A stretch of DNA of 64,000 nucleotides from Zeugodacus cucurbitae (taxonomy: Eukaryota; Arthropoda; Insecta; Diptera; Tephritidae). The DNA lies in contig NC_071671.1 of NCBI RefSeq assembly GCF_028554725.1, forward strand, positions 65,838,001-65,902,000, read 5' to 3'. Below are positions 25,435 to 38,500 of this stretch, piece by piece (the first letter of the stretch is position 1; each line of letters starts with the position of its first letter). The translations under genes were made by a program, and so were the position numbers. The notes under the pieces are model-generated. The model was not told the origin of the DNA. It saw nothing but the letters and a program-made list of their open reading frames with translations, and made no database searches.

Positions 25435-28400
25435 TATAACTGTAATGGACTATGGTGAGCAATCAATGAAGCTTAATCTCCTCCAACTATAGTTTTATTA
25501 CTTGCTGTATTAATTTAGTTTGGGGTTATCATATACTACTTGGTCCAAAATAAGTGCTTCCAGAGCTTAATTTTTTCATTAAAATATTTTGCCACCATGT
25601 CCTTGGAAACACTTAAAAACCTTATAACCACCTTGAGCTATTGAACATATAGAGTTCATCATGCAAAAATGAACTTATAAGTCCATTAATATTAATGTAT
25701 ATCTGTAGGCATGTGCCAACAACAGACAAGGCTTTTATTGGTATGACAAAAATATTTATATTTTTTAATTGTTTATTACTAGGCGTTAAATGAATATTAA
25801 ATTAAATGGTGCTATTTGTTGTTACTACAACAAACATTCAAACAAACAAATAAACGCTTAACCTTTGGCACGCATCTAAATGCAAATCAACGCATTGAAT
25901 ATATGATTATTTTTTCATTATTAATAATTCCAGTGTTGCTCAAAGTCACCATGTGGCTAATAATACGGAGTTGATACAAAGCAATATGATTATACATATG
26001 AACACATCTATATATATAAAGTGTTTGCTGATGTTGCATGCGAAAGCTAGTGCCAAACCTACTCTTTAAGCTTAAATATACAAGTTAATATCTATGTATG
26101 TAACTATATATATTCATATGTACCCACTCAGTGACGCGCATTCTCATACAAAATTCCAACAATGCTGCTATTGCATGCATGACCAATTAGTTAAGTAGTA
26201 CGTGCAAAGTATCTCATCAAAAAACAAAATTACAACATTAGCTAAGTACTTGTGCGAGATTTAGCGGTGAATTAACAACAACGATATTGTGCTTACACAC
26301 ACACACTCAGTTAATATGCTACTGCAGGTTTACTGGCCGCATTTACACGACATACTTGTGTTGCTGTTGTAGTTGTAGACAATAGTAGACAACAACAACA
26401 GAGACGCTCAACACGCAAAAAACTGTAAAATACCACCGAGATCTTTGCGAAAAACAGCAAATGCATTTATGCATTCACCAACAAAATTTATAATTTGTTA
26501 TGAACCATGCAGGAAACGCTTTCATCATTGGCAAAGTGACAAGAGTAACATAACCTCAATTTCCTTTATACAGGTATCATTTTCAATATAATTAAGTACT
26601 AGTAGTAGACTTTGCCATATTTTTCCTGGCTTATAAATTGAAATATTAATATTTGAAATGTAATAAATTTGTTTAGAATTCAAAAATTCAGAGTTTCATC
26701 GAAGTATTCCATTCCAAAATTTGTCTAAAATAATTTTTTCCGAAAATATCTCTCCAAAATCCGCCTTTAAACGCTTTATAATTGGCACAAATTTTCTAAT
26801 GCTTTGTTTAATTTTACTTTTATCGTTAGGTGGCAACTCTATACTAAAATTTATTTCAATAAAAATCATTCCAACAAACTCTCTTGAAATCTATATATTA
26901 GATAATGAATATGTACTTTTTCAAAAAAAAAAATTGAAAGGTGGCAACTCTGTTTTTGAAAAGCTTTTATTTTGACAAAAAATTTAGTTGTTTTGTTGTT
27001 CTTATATATAAAATACATAACATTTTAATTTTAAGCGCATGAAATGGAAATTTCTCACGCATATTTTCCTACAGGGTTTGTGTGCGCATAGCAATCGAGC
27101 GCATGCCATGCAGTCAGCGAAGTTAATGATGGCAATTAAAGCGATGTGCAAAAAACTCACATATAAACATACTTACTTACATAAACTATGTGAAATGTTT
27201 TCACTTGTTTTACGGTAATTAATAGCAATGCACTTTTAGTGAAGTGTGCGGCGAAGAGCTCAGTGGCTTTAAAGAGTGAATTATTTTTGGAAACTATGCA
27301 ACTATATTTATGTAGTTATTTTGAAAGTGTGAACTAGCTTAATTTAAAATAATTGTTTTGAATTCAACGTTCATAGAAAAATGTGGTAAATTAACAGTTC
27401 ACTATTAAATAAACGTGACTTTCTATGTTGAGTTGCAAGAGCGAGTTCTAGTGGGAGACATGTATGCTGGCTCTTATATGTTTAGCTGCAATACACAGAG
27501 TTAATGCAAATGGTGAGTTCACTGCACCGCATTGAGTTCTGCATGCATATTCAAAAGCTTTGCTTTTTATCTGGTTTTCATTTAAATTGTATTTTTCAAT
27601 GATTCTACATCGTTCGTTTCGCTGATTGCGTGCCAACTGCACTTGAACACAATGCATTGAAAATGCTTTTTGTTTTTTTTCCTTTTTCTTTTTTCACATT
27701 TTTGCAATCAATGCAGTTTATTGGAAGAATTAAAAGAAAGCAATGAACTGTATGAAAATAGTATTAAATAAAAAAACCTTTGGTAGACGATTCAAAATTC
27801 AAGGATCTCTTTTTTTAAGATTAAGTTTGATTTTTTAATATTTGATTTGTTTACAAAAAATATTTTTTGTTTGAAAATAAAAAAAAATTTGCTTTATTTG
27901 TAAAATATATTTTTTTAAATGTTTCATAAAACGAGGTCAGTGTGAGAAGTCCGTGCATTTTAATTTCGCAGATAATATTTCAAGAAAAATATATCATAAG
28001 TTAGCCCTTTTATAACTCAAATACTCTCTTGTTATATTCTCCATATATTTTATTACTTCAGTTTTTCCATTTTACTTCAAAAATTCCACTGACATATCGT
28101 ACCACTCTCATTTCTTGTCATCATCAACTGCATGCTGCGCTGACCTCAATTTTGTTTATACAAGTTAATGTGACAGTTGGCAATGTTATTATTTTTATCT
28201 GCTCCAACTTAATTAATATGTGCTATTCTAATTTTGTCAACATTTCAGCGCGAATCTGTATTCGAAATATTTTTGCAATTATGTCATGATATTTTAAAAA
28301 TGTCACCACATTATTTGTGTATATATATTTACAAAATTGTTTAAATTTCTTACCAATGTGTGAAATTTAGTGGCAGTGCACGGTGGCGTATGAGTAACAT

Positions 28401-29990
28401 GAAAAAGGTTCTTTTGTAATAAAATGAAAGTAAGGAAATAAAAATGATAAAATAATATTTTTGGGTTCAAAAAATATTTTTCTTAATTATTACAGAACCA
28501 GTTACATTTTTAATTAAAATCTTCCTCAGAATAATTTTTATGGAGATAATACTGGCCTTAAGTTTTCATGTTGGCAAAACTTTTTATACAAATGTTCATT
28601 CGAAATTTTGATTATATTATTTTTATCTAAATTTGTATGGCAACAACAATTTTAGAAGCTAGTAAGCATCGACAAGTTAAAAAAAATGTTTTTAAATACA
28701 AATTTTAGTCATTTATATTAATTTCAAAATATATTTTAACTTAGTTAGAAATTATATCAAAATATTGTGCAATAATATTGATATTTTTTATTTTCTGAAT
28801 TTTTATAAAAAAATTTCCAAATTAACAAATTCAATTTCAATATTTCATATTTAAAACCGCATCATACAAACAAAAATTCAAACAAATTGTTGCCACACAT
28901 ATGTTGCGAAACATTTGCGCTCAGCAACATTTACCTAAAAAGCAGCGCTGCTCACAAACGACGCGTGAGAGAGTGAAAAATCTAAGTGTTGTTGTTTTTT
29001 CTGTTTAGAACAAAGTCTGTTGCTTATTTTGGTGGTGTGGACGAGGTGTGTAAATAGTATATCTTTAAGATACAGCGTCAAGCAACAAGCTGCAGTTGAG
29101 TAGCTAAGCACCGGCATTGTGAGAGACACCGCCAGCAAGCAAGCAAATGGTAGCTGGGCGCATGTGTGTGTGCGTGCAAACAACACGGGCTGTTTGTGGG
29201 TGAGCGTCCCAGCAAGGTGAGAGCGTAGCGGCAGCATAACCAACAGCAACCTCCAACTCAGCAGTCAGCAGCAACAACTTTACACTCGGCTTTTGGTTGA
29301 ATAGTGATGTTGCCAGGAAGTTGTTTTTGGGTTTTTTGGTGATAAAATTATTTTTTATTTATGAAACATTTTTATAATTTATTTATGAAATTTCTAAAAG
29401 TAAATTATCTGTTTGGATCTGATATATTTTTCGATTTTCTTCGAGTAAATTAATGATTAATTAAATGCTTTACCTTAATGTAAGGGTTCTTATATTGAGG
29501 ATGATATGGGACCTCTTCGTATCAGCTTTATAAGTCAGCCAGATTCAAAGCCTGCGTTTTGTTATGCAATTTCTGAGCAACAAATTGTATTCAGATTAAC
29601 TTTTTTCTTCAAAAATATCCCAAAATTTAGGCTTTAATTAGGAAGTGTGGTATTTAAAGCTTTAAGACGAAGTGTGGCAATTTGAAGCCAAGCTTTGGAA
29701 ATAATATTTTTGTTTATTGAAAACTCCATATAGATAACGCCACTTTTTCACAATAAAATGAAAGCAATGGAATGGGTATTCCAAAAATCATCTTAATGAA
29801 ATTAATATTTTTAAACGGATATTCTTTTTAATTTAAAAAGAATTTAAAAAAATTGTCAAAAATTTAAATTTTTTTATTTTCTTACTTTTTTTCACCATAA
29901 ATATTTAATAATAAATTCTTAAATTATTTGGTAAACTCTCAGTATAATTTTAAATTTTTGAATTAATCACAAATTCCATCACTATGGCAA
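25435..29990. other. Intergenic or intronic DNA, no gene recognised
   Basis: AT-rich with scattered microsatellites. The TGGCAACTCT motif occurs twice (26831 and 26942). No domain-bearing frame. Confidence 0.5.
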
Positions 29991-30190
29991 CTCCACAGCT
30001 GCGCAACGTCGTTCTATGCCAACTAACAATGCGACCATCCACACGGCGTCCAACGTCCGACGTCAGCGCCAGCGTCGGCGAAGAAGAGCACCAAGCAAAT
30101 AAGCAGAGCTAGCTGCTAATAGCTGCGAACGACTGTGGACACAATCAGCTCCAGCAGTGGCTGTGTGCGAATTATCCGCACACTGTGAAT

Positions 30191-30225
30191 TCAGTTGCGT
30201 TCTGACAGAATTTCAAGATACACGT
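30191..30225 (+). promoter_or_regulatory. Candidate TATA-less core promoter (Inr + DPE)
   Basis: TCAGTT at 30191-30196 fits the fly initiator TCAKTY with +1 at 30193. ACACGT at 30220-30225 sits at +28 to +33 and matches 5 of 6 positions of the DPE consensus RGWYVT. The following 500 bp (GTGAAG, CAAAG and AAGAAG-rich, stop-rich) look like a long fly 5' leader. GT donors that could end such an exon are near 30441 (CAA-GTAAAG) and 30541 (AAAG-GTACCA). No coding exon follows in view, so the gene is unknown. Confidence 0.3.
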
Positions 30226-30799
30226 ATCGCGGCGAAACGATAACAGATACCACACAACTCATTTCGAACGCTTCGAGAGCGGGCTCGCGCGCGCTACTTT
30301 AGCTCGAGAACGCACAAACACGAAACAAAGCAAAGTAAAGCAAAAATACAAAGAATAATAAAAAGCAAAACCAAAGTGAAGTGTAGTGAAGCTAAACTGG
30401 CAAGAAACCAGAAGAAGTCAGCCAGTCAGCAAGCAAGTAAAGAAATCAAAGAATGAAGGCATGTAATACAAAGAAAGAACGACGACCCGAAGTGCAAAGA
30501 CAAAGCTAATTTACTCGCCGCGCAACGGACAAATAACAAAGGTACCAGTTAAAGCGTGCTAATAAATAGGCAGACAGACAGACGGACGGACGGTCATTAA
30601 AGACGACGCAACTGCGGCGTTGCTTAACGTGACAAATCGTTTTGAGTTTGCGGATTTGCCGCGGTACGCCGCCGAGTTGCGTGTGGAACCGAGTGGGGTG
30701 CGCGCGTTGCACTTGCATATCTAACGCAATATTTGCGCTTAAGTGCGCTGCCAACAACAACAACCGCAGTCAGAGGTTTTGAAACCATGAAACCATGAC

Positions 30800-33700
30800 C
30801 ATTGCAAAAACAAACACTTTGCGTCTAATTTTTCACGCGTCGCTGACGAGACGCGTACGACATTAGCGGTCCATTAGCTTGTCACGTTTTATCAGCGCGT
30901 TCAGCCAAGTCTCACTTGTCCCTTCCACTGATATATAATATTTAGCAAACAAGTACTTATCGGCGATATCCCTTGTTAATGTGCGCCTTGCGAGCTACGA
31001 GCGCGCGAGACAAGCTCAGCCAATAAAAGTGCGCTGAAGTTTTCATTTGAGTTACGGTAATTGTGTTAATTTCTGCATGGAAGCTGCCGACCGTGGGTCG
31101 ATAGTGTCAGTTCTGTTAGTGGCTTAAGCCATAATGAGCATGTTGTTGTTGTTGGGTTGGTTGAGGCTCTTCATGACCTAGGTTAATCTTTAGGTTTGTG
31201 GCGAAGTGCGTAAATTACTAGAAGAATAGTGAGCGGAAGGCGTGGGTGTGCTTGTCTAATAAGTTTTAGCTCTTAGTTAATCATTGTACAGACTAATCTC
31301 TTTTGTCATGTATTTGTTGTCGCTAATGCATTTAAGTCTCTATGACTTGATAAAAAAATGCAGTGTTATCTGTTTAAGATAATTCTGTCAGTCTTTTGAC
31401 CTCGACCTTAGAGGAGCATTAAAAGGCATTTGTGAAACAAAAAATTTCGGAAGCTGTTGAATGAACTAACGTAGCTTCAATTTTGTAAAAAAGTAACATA
31501 TATAGCTCTCAGTTTCTTTATGTTTTGTTATGACTCTGTCCTGTAACCACAGATCGATCATATAATAGGCTTTTAAGTCTATAATTGCAAAAGATAAAGA
31601 GTAATTTTTTATAAAAAAATCAAGCTGGTGTAAGCTGAATGAGGACAGTAACAGTATGATCCTGGTCAATGCTGTTGAAAGATCTTAATCCGCTTAATCG
31701 TGATAGTTTACAACCGATGCTTAGTGATAAACGTCAAAGATCTTAAAGATCTTAGATATTCTTATTAAATCTTCTTCTGTCATCTGATCAAGTGGAAGAA
31801 TCGTAGTAATCTTCTCCGTCTGGGTTGTTTTTGCAGATATACTCGTAGTAGTGGGCAGATCTATTTCGGCTATACAGGCTCGAATGTCGTTCGAAACGAA
31901 GATTGGAATCTGTTAAGAATGAATTTTGTGCTTCGCGAGTGCTTTCTGGAGTTCGATCATTCGTTTATTTTAAAAGAAACAGTTTTGAGAACCGTCAAGC
32001 TCTTAGCGATGATATGTGTCTTAAGTAGTACAGCTCTTCGAGAATAAATAGTCTCAGACACGTGTGTCCAAAAAAATTAATTAACTGTTCGCTGATATAG
32101 TTTGTCCAGACTCTGTGAGAGATTTGGTTACTTGGAAACCATATAAGAAATAGCTTTAGATTTGAGGAACTGTGATTATCGAAAGTTTACGTGAAAGTTC
32201 TCATGTTTCATGACTTGAAGCAGTTGGATCTCATGATAATATAACACAATCTGCCTTAATATATCGCGCAATGATTCCATATATTAGCTTTCGGAGAAGA
32301 ACCTTAACTTCTGCGCTACGACCAAAAAACACAATTCTAGAAACCTTCGTGTCAAACTTCAAATTCCTGTAAGGCCTTGCCGAGTAGCTGTTGTTTACAC
32401 CCAAGTCACGACGTTGGCGCCAGATTCCAGAGTTAAACGTGAGATTTCAAGGAATTCCTAAATATCGCTAGTTTCACCGATATACTCTACTCGCCAAAGG
32501 CGCAATGAAAACTCTAAAACACGCTCCTTACCACCCCCTACCCGTTCGCTTTCGATGCACCCACGAACGGCACGAAACAAAAATCACGTACCATCGCAAG
32601 TAGCAGCCAAGCAGTCACGGTAATGGGCGGAGACGGAATAACTCAGTAGTCGAAGCAAAAGTAGTCAATGTAATCAACGTTGCATAGCACATTACAAGCG
32701 CACAGACAGAGAGACATACATACAAACAGCGTCGCCACCTTTGCATACCTGAGCGTGCCGCTGTCGCGCATACATATATGTACATATGTATATATATTGT
32801 ATTTGTATGCCAGAGCTTAGCATTCATTGTAACTGAGGTTTTGTAACAAAGCCAATATGCGCGAGCGTCGCCTCACCAAGCGTCCCACCCAGCGCATTGC
32901 TGGGCTTCGGAGCCGGTGCAATGGAACGCTAATGGAGCGGAGCTCAGTGTCGCGCCGTCCGCTGAAATTGGCTGTAAAGCGCGGTAAAATGCCGCTAACG
33001 CTGCTTTTGTTGTTGTTGTTGGCGCGTTAAACTCGCGCATTTGTTTATTTTGTTAGTAACGTTGTTGTTGTTGCTGTTGCTCTTAGCAAAGCCGCTAGCT
33101 GCGCTTGTATCTGTGCATATTTATTTTCTTATTCTTCGATTCTTTGTTGGCTACACTCATGTGTGTTCTACCGCACACACACATACATGCATACATAGAT
33201 ATATATCCAAGCGTTGTGTGCGAGCGCGCGTCAAACTATTGATGTTTCTGCCTACATTTCTATTTCTATTTCTATTTGGTTTTGTGTAATTATTTGCTTT
33301 GACAATTTTTTTCACTGTTCCACCTCGTCTGCTCTTTTTCTTCTCCTTCTAATTGTTTTGTTATCTTGTCTACTTTTTTCGGTTTGACTTTCTTAGCAAC
33401 AACAATATCAAGCGCGTTTAGACATTTTTGGTTGAATAATTCGGAAGTGTTTTTTGAAATGACAAAAATCAAAAAAAAATTTTACCTGCAAAAATAATTG
33501 AATATTGTAGAAAATATCTATGTCGATGCATATTTTTCTTGCGCACTGTGCGCTTGTTAGTAATTAATTTTGCTTTGGAAAAATCAACAGAATCCAAAAA
33601 AATTCCATCAAATAAAACGCTAAATAACTAAACAAAAATTTCAAAAAAATGTCAGATGCTTTGTTGTACCAAAAGACAACAAAAACACAAACATGTGTAT

Positions 33701-34030
33701 CTACTAAAAAATAAAAAAAAATTTAAGATACTATTTTTTAATCTTTTGTTTGCAAGCCACAATAAGTTCTGTGTTTTGTTTTTTATTTTTCTGAAGAAAG
33801 AGAAAAACATTTGCACATACATATACACACTAGACCACTCGCGATCGCGCGCTCTCTCTTCAATTTAGCTGCACAGCCGGCTCTCGTACTCGTGATTTGC
33901 TGTGCAATGTGTAGTCGATTGTACAAAAAGTGAATACAAATGTGTTCGCTTGATTGCTGCCAAGCTGAAATAAATCAAAATTCTCAATTAAAGATCAATC
34001 TGAATGCAAGTGGAGATTTATTGAAAAAAT
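30800..34030. other. Intergenic or intronic DNA, no gene recognised
   Basis: The segment 32520-33040 is GC-richer and contains one 57-codon frame (separate entry). TTG and CA microsatellites are present (33010-33080 and 33170-33200). Confidence 0.4.
32857..33030 (+). CDS. Small ORF of 57 codons, unknown
   Basis: ATG at 32857 (context CAAT-ATG), TAA at 33028-33030. The predicted peptide is Arg-rich at the N-terminus (MRERRLTKRPTQR) and ends in an eight-residue Leu run produced by a TTG microsatellite. It is unusually free of stops for its surroundings, but GC content and the microsatellite may explain that. I do not recognise it. Confidence 0.12.
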   Translation: MRERRLTKRPTQRIAGLRSRCNGTLMERSSVSRRPLKLAVKRGKMPLTLLLLLLLAR

Positions 34031-34412
34031 GAAAATAAAAAATTTAATAAAAAATAAAATTTTTAATTTTAATTTTTAATTTTAATTTTTTAAATGTTAC
34101 AATTTTTAAAAAATATAGAATTTTATATAAAATGTTCTTAATATTAAAAAAAAATTAAAATAAAATAATATATGAATTTTATATAAATTAAAAATTATAA
34201 AAAACGAATTAAATAAAAAATCCAGATACTTGTACACAGTAAATATTTAAAATAAAAACTATAAAAATAAAAAAATATTGAAACTAAAAAAAATTTTAAT
34301 TCAAAATTATTAATTAAAAATTTTATATATAATGTTCTTAATATTAAAAAAAATATAATATAATACGAATTTTATATAAATTAAAAATTATAAAAAATTA
34401 AATTAATTAAAA

Positions 34413-35220
34413 ATAGGAATGTATGTATGTGATTGGCGTTGCAACCGTTTAGCCGGTTATAGCCGAATCGACGATAGTGCGCCACCTGTCTCTCTCCTTC
34501 GCAGTTCGGCGCCAGTTGGAGATCCCAAGTGTAACCAGGTCGCTCTCCACCTGGTCCCTCCAACGGAGTGGAGGCCTTCCCTTTCCTCGGCTTCCTCCGG
34601 CGGGTACTGCATCGAACACTTTCAGGGCTGGAGTGTTTTCGTCCATTCGGACAACATGACCTAGCCAGCGTAGCCGCTGTCTTTTTATTCGCTGAACTAT
34701 GTCAATGTCGTCGTATAACTCGTACAGCTCATCGTTCCATCGTCTGCGGTATTCACCGTTGCCAATGTTCTGAGGACCATAAATCTTGCGCAAAATTTTC
34801 CTCTCGAAAACTCCTAGTGTCGTCTCATCTGATGTTGACATCGTCCAAGCTTCTGCACCGTAAAGCAGGACGGGAATGATAAGCGACTTGTAGAGCTTGA
34901 TTTTGGTTCGTCGAGAGAGGACTTTACTGTTCAATTGCCTACTCAGTCCAAAGTAGCACCTGTTGGCAAGAGTTATTCTGCGCTGGATTTCGAGGCTGAC
35001 ATTGTTCGTGTTGTTGATGCTGGTTCCCAGGTATACGAAATTATCTACGACCTCGAAGTTATGACTGTCAACAGTGACGTGGGAGCCAAGACGCGAATGC
35101 GCCGACTGTTTGTTTGATGACAGGAGATATTTCGTCTTGTCCTCATTCACCTCCAGACCCATTCGCTTCGCCTCCTTATCCATGCGGGAAAAATCAGAAC
35201 AAACGGCGCGGGATAGGAAT
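34413..35220 (-). mobile_element. 5'-truncated LINE copy 1 with 8-bp target duplication
   Basis: ATAGGAAT occurs at 34413-34420 and again at 35213-35220 and brackets the element (34421-35212, 792 bp). The element runs on the minus strand and has lost everything upstream of the middle of the reverse transcriptase. Its 3' end has a hairpin at 34443-34458 and a short CATA-type tail against the left duplication. It is inserted in an AT-rich tandem repeat. Confidence 0.88.
34449..35183 (-). pseudogene. LINE reverse transcriptase, C-terminal part (copy 1)
   Basis: This open frame of 244 codons matches residues 176-418 of the RT frame at 44699-45955. It starts after the catalytic YADD motif, so it cannot polymerise. 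It retains the thumb/C-terminal region with LYGAEAW, the RLRWLGHVVRM motif and the GRPPLRW segment found at the C-terminus of RTE-like and related LINE proteins. The stop codon TAA is in the loop of the 3' hairpin. The frame has no internal stop, so insertion may be fairly recent. The fragment is a relic of 5'-truncated retrotransposition, not a host gene. Confidence 0.88.
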
Positions 35221-35560
35221 ACTTAAATAAAATAAAAAATTAAAAATAAAAACTATAATGCTGACGAAATTTTAAATTTAAAATTACAAAAAAATTTAAT
35301 TTTAATCGCATTTTTTTAAATAAAAAATTTTCTTACTATTAAAAAAAATAAAATAAAATAATTTATGAATTTTATAAAAATTAATAATTATAAAAAATCT
35401 AATTAAGTAAAAAAACCAAATACTTAAATAAAATAAATATTAAAAATAAAACCTATAATAATAAAAAATATTGAAACAAAAAAATTAAAAATTAAAATAA
35501 ATAATTTAAAAAATAATATATAAATTTTAGATTTAGATCGGCATTTTTTTATTTTTATAT

Positions 35561-38500
35561 TTGAATTTTTTGTAATAAAAAATATTCACAATAATTTAAA
35601 AATTAAAAAAAAAAAACAATAAATTAAAAACTATAAATTTTTTTTGAAGACATTTTAAAAACTTTGTTATAACTGTAAAAAAAATAAATATAAATAAAAT
35701 TAACACTTCAATGTTTTTAAAAAATCTGCAACCAATTTCCATATATTTTCTATTTAAACAAATAAAAATTACACCATTAGTATATGCACATTTTTGCAAA
35801 AAAAAAAATAAAATAAAAATAATTTACCCGAAACAAAATTTTTCAGTGTTTAAAAATAGTGCGTAATACTCACTTAATATTTTCCAAATTTAGAAGAAAG
35901 TTTAACTAAAAATTGTAAAGAAAAATAGTGAAGAACAAAATATCAAGCTAAATATTTGGCTAAATTCTAATATAATTGTTCTAATATAATTATAAAGTGT
36001 CACCACAACCATCTTAAAAAAAAATAAATGTAAAAATAAAAAAATTGTGTAATCATCATATACAAAAATACAAATCATTGTGCTAAAAAAAAATATATAT
36101 ATTATATAAGTGAAAATACAAAACAAATCAAATAAAAAAAGTTATAATCTATAAAAGATTATACATATATTAACATTTATCTATCGAGTTAAGTGTATTC
36201 TTCGAATTTATAGTGGAAATTAATCACAATTCATTATTAATATTGCACAATTTTGTATTAAATGCACACAGTTATTGTTGCTGTTCAAGCAGGTGAGTGG
36301 AAAAATGTTGAAATATTGAATAATATATGAAATGATATAATTTTTGTTGAAGCACTGTGTTGTTGTGCCATAACGAATGATCTATTGCGCTTTATAGCAC
36401 ATAAGAATTATATCAGTATTTATGAGTATGAGGAAAATTACAGGAAAGACACCCGGTAAACATACCATATGATTGAACAGCGTGGCTTTGACAATTCATA
36501 ATCGTCCACAAACATAACGATCTTGTATCAAACTTTGAGCTTCTAAATTTGACTTAAAAAAATGCCTTAAACTCGGGTTTGATGTGCAATGTTAATGTAC
36601 TATAATCAATAACAGTAATATGTGTTTGGTAGTCTGACAATTTCATATGATATCTACCAAACTCATTTAATCTTAATGCTGAACCTGTGAATCAAATGCT
36701 TGTCTTTGAATTTTGACGTCAATAATAATGCGTAGGGTTGGTTGTTGAGGAATCTTAGAATCCATTGTGCCGCTGACGGAAACAAAAAATTGTAAAATCC
36801 AAGAGAGCTTATGATTGTTTGTATTTAAATGCCTAAGTACTAAGTACCCTGTAGGAAGTTATTCAGTTATCTTAAAAATTAAAATCTTCCAATCTTAAGT
36901 CTTATAGAAGACTTTAGAAGTTCAAAACGTGATAATGAATATAGGTAAATATGGCAGAAAATAAATACTTCGATAATTGCAAAATTTTTGGAGAAAACTA
37001 GTTGTCTTTTCACTATGTCTATCTAATTTTCTAGTCTAGAAAAAAAAAAACAAATTGTTTTCTTTCCTAATTATTTATTTATAGAAAAATATGCAATAAA
37101 ACAATTTTCTAAATTTCCCATTTTCCCTACAGGGTACCTACTGGTCTACGATATGAATGCTTGTGTTAAAAGTTACAAAAGCTGAAAAGTTATTTAGGAA
37201 GCAGTTGGTTTGAAAAGTTAGAAATGATACTTCATTATTCAAAAGTGAAAACAATAAAATTATTGTTGAATGTGCAATTAGTAAGGCTGAGGATATTGTA
37301 CGACGCGGGCTTGCCTATTAAGATAAAATATTATATTTTGTTATGGTTGAAATACTTCTGCATATTAAGATTTTTTCATTATAATACTTAAAGCAAAAAT
37401 AGAACGTTTTTTTAACTAAATAAACTGACTCATTAGATGCCTCTCTATCAAAACTTTAGTATAACAAAGATTAAATTAAAATAAAAAAAAAGCTCACCAG
37501 ATCTCTGAGGCTTGCAGAAAATTGTCGAAGAACTTTTTCAAAGATCCCCTTTGAACTATAACAGAGCATTCTTTAGTTTCAATGAGATACAGTAAATGGT
37601 TCTAACTTTACTAACCTCAAAAATCCTGACGTAAAATAGTCTATATGCTATCATAACTCTAAAACAACTCATCTTTATGTAAGCTTTTGTGACTAATCAG
37701 CATCTTTCTTAAGAAAAAAAAAAACAAAATATTTAAATTTAAATACGACGATCTCATATAATCTTTATTACAGCAGGTGGTCTTCAATGCTAAAACTCAT
37801 TCATAAAATCGCAAATTAAGATACATATATGTATGTACGAACATATGCACCAATATAGCACAGTTAGTCAACCGGCAAGCAGCCATTTATCACACAAGTC
37901 ACACAAATTCTAAACGCCTTTTTGAGCGCACATTCTACGACGCGACTTCAGCGAAGCACACATGAAACGGGCGAAATGGGGGTCATATGATGCGAGTTGA
38001 AAGAAACTCAGTTTGCACTTATGTAAGTTTATACGTACACAACACGCTCGTATGCAATTATTCAACGGTGAAGCAATGAATGAAAATAAAAAATACAAAA
38101 ATAAAACAAATAGAAAAAACAACAACGAGTAGAATAGAAAAAGTAAGACATGAAAAAAGTTGGAAATCAGGTTAATGCAATAACTGAGAAATGTTAAACA
38201 CAAAACAGCTGTATGAAACCCGCCGAGTGTTGCACAGTTTGAGAAGTGCTTTGCAAAGGCTTCATATTGTTTGAAAGAGTGCTCTGTGGGTTAGAAAATA
38301 TGAAGAAGACATTAAAATATTAAATATACCAGGAAAAAGTAGTTGCGGAAGAACGGATTTATTTGAAAGAGATGTTTTAGTATCTAGATCGAGATATTCT
38401 TCTAACTAAAAGGCCTAAGTTCTAAAAACCTATGCTGATTAAATGTATAATATTATATGCGGTCGATGACGGGTAGAAGGTACATTTCGTAAAAAATTTC

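Larger units (their letters stand above)
34040..35560. repeat. AT-rich tandem repeat, 193-201 bp unit, interrupted by a LINE fragment
   Basis: The GAATTTTATA block lies at 34174, 34367 and 35367, and the ATACT(T) block at 34226, 34419 and 35420. If the 800 bp of LINE insertion plus one target duplication are removed, spacings become 193 and 200-201 bp in both series. The DNA is almost only A and T with TTAATATTAAAA and AAATATTGAAAC blocks. Confidence 0.75.
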
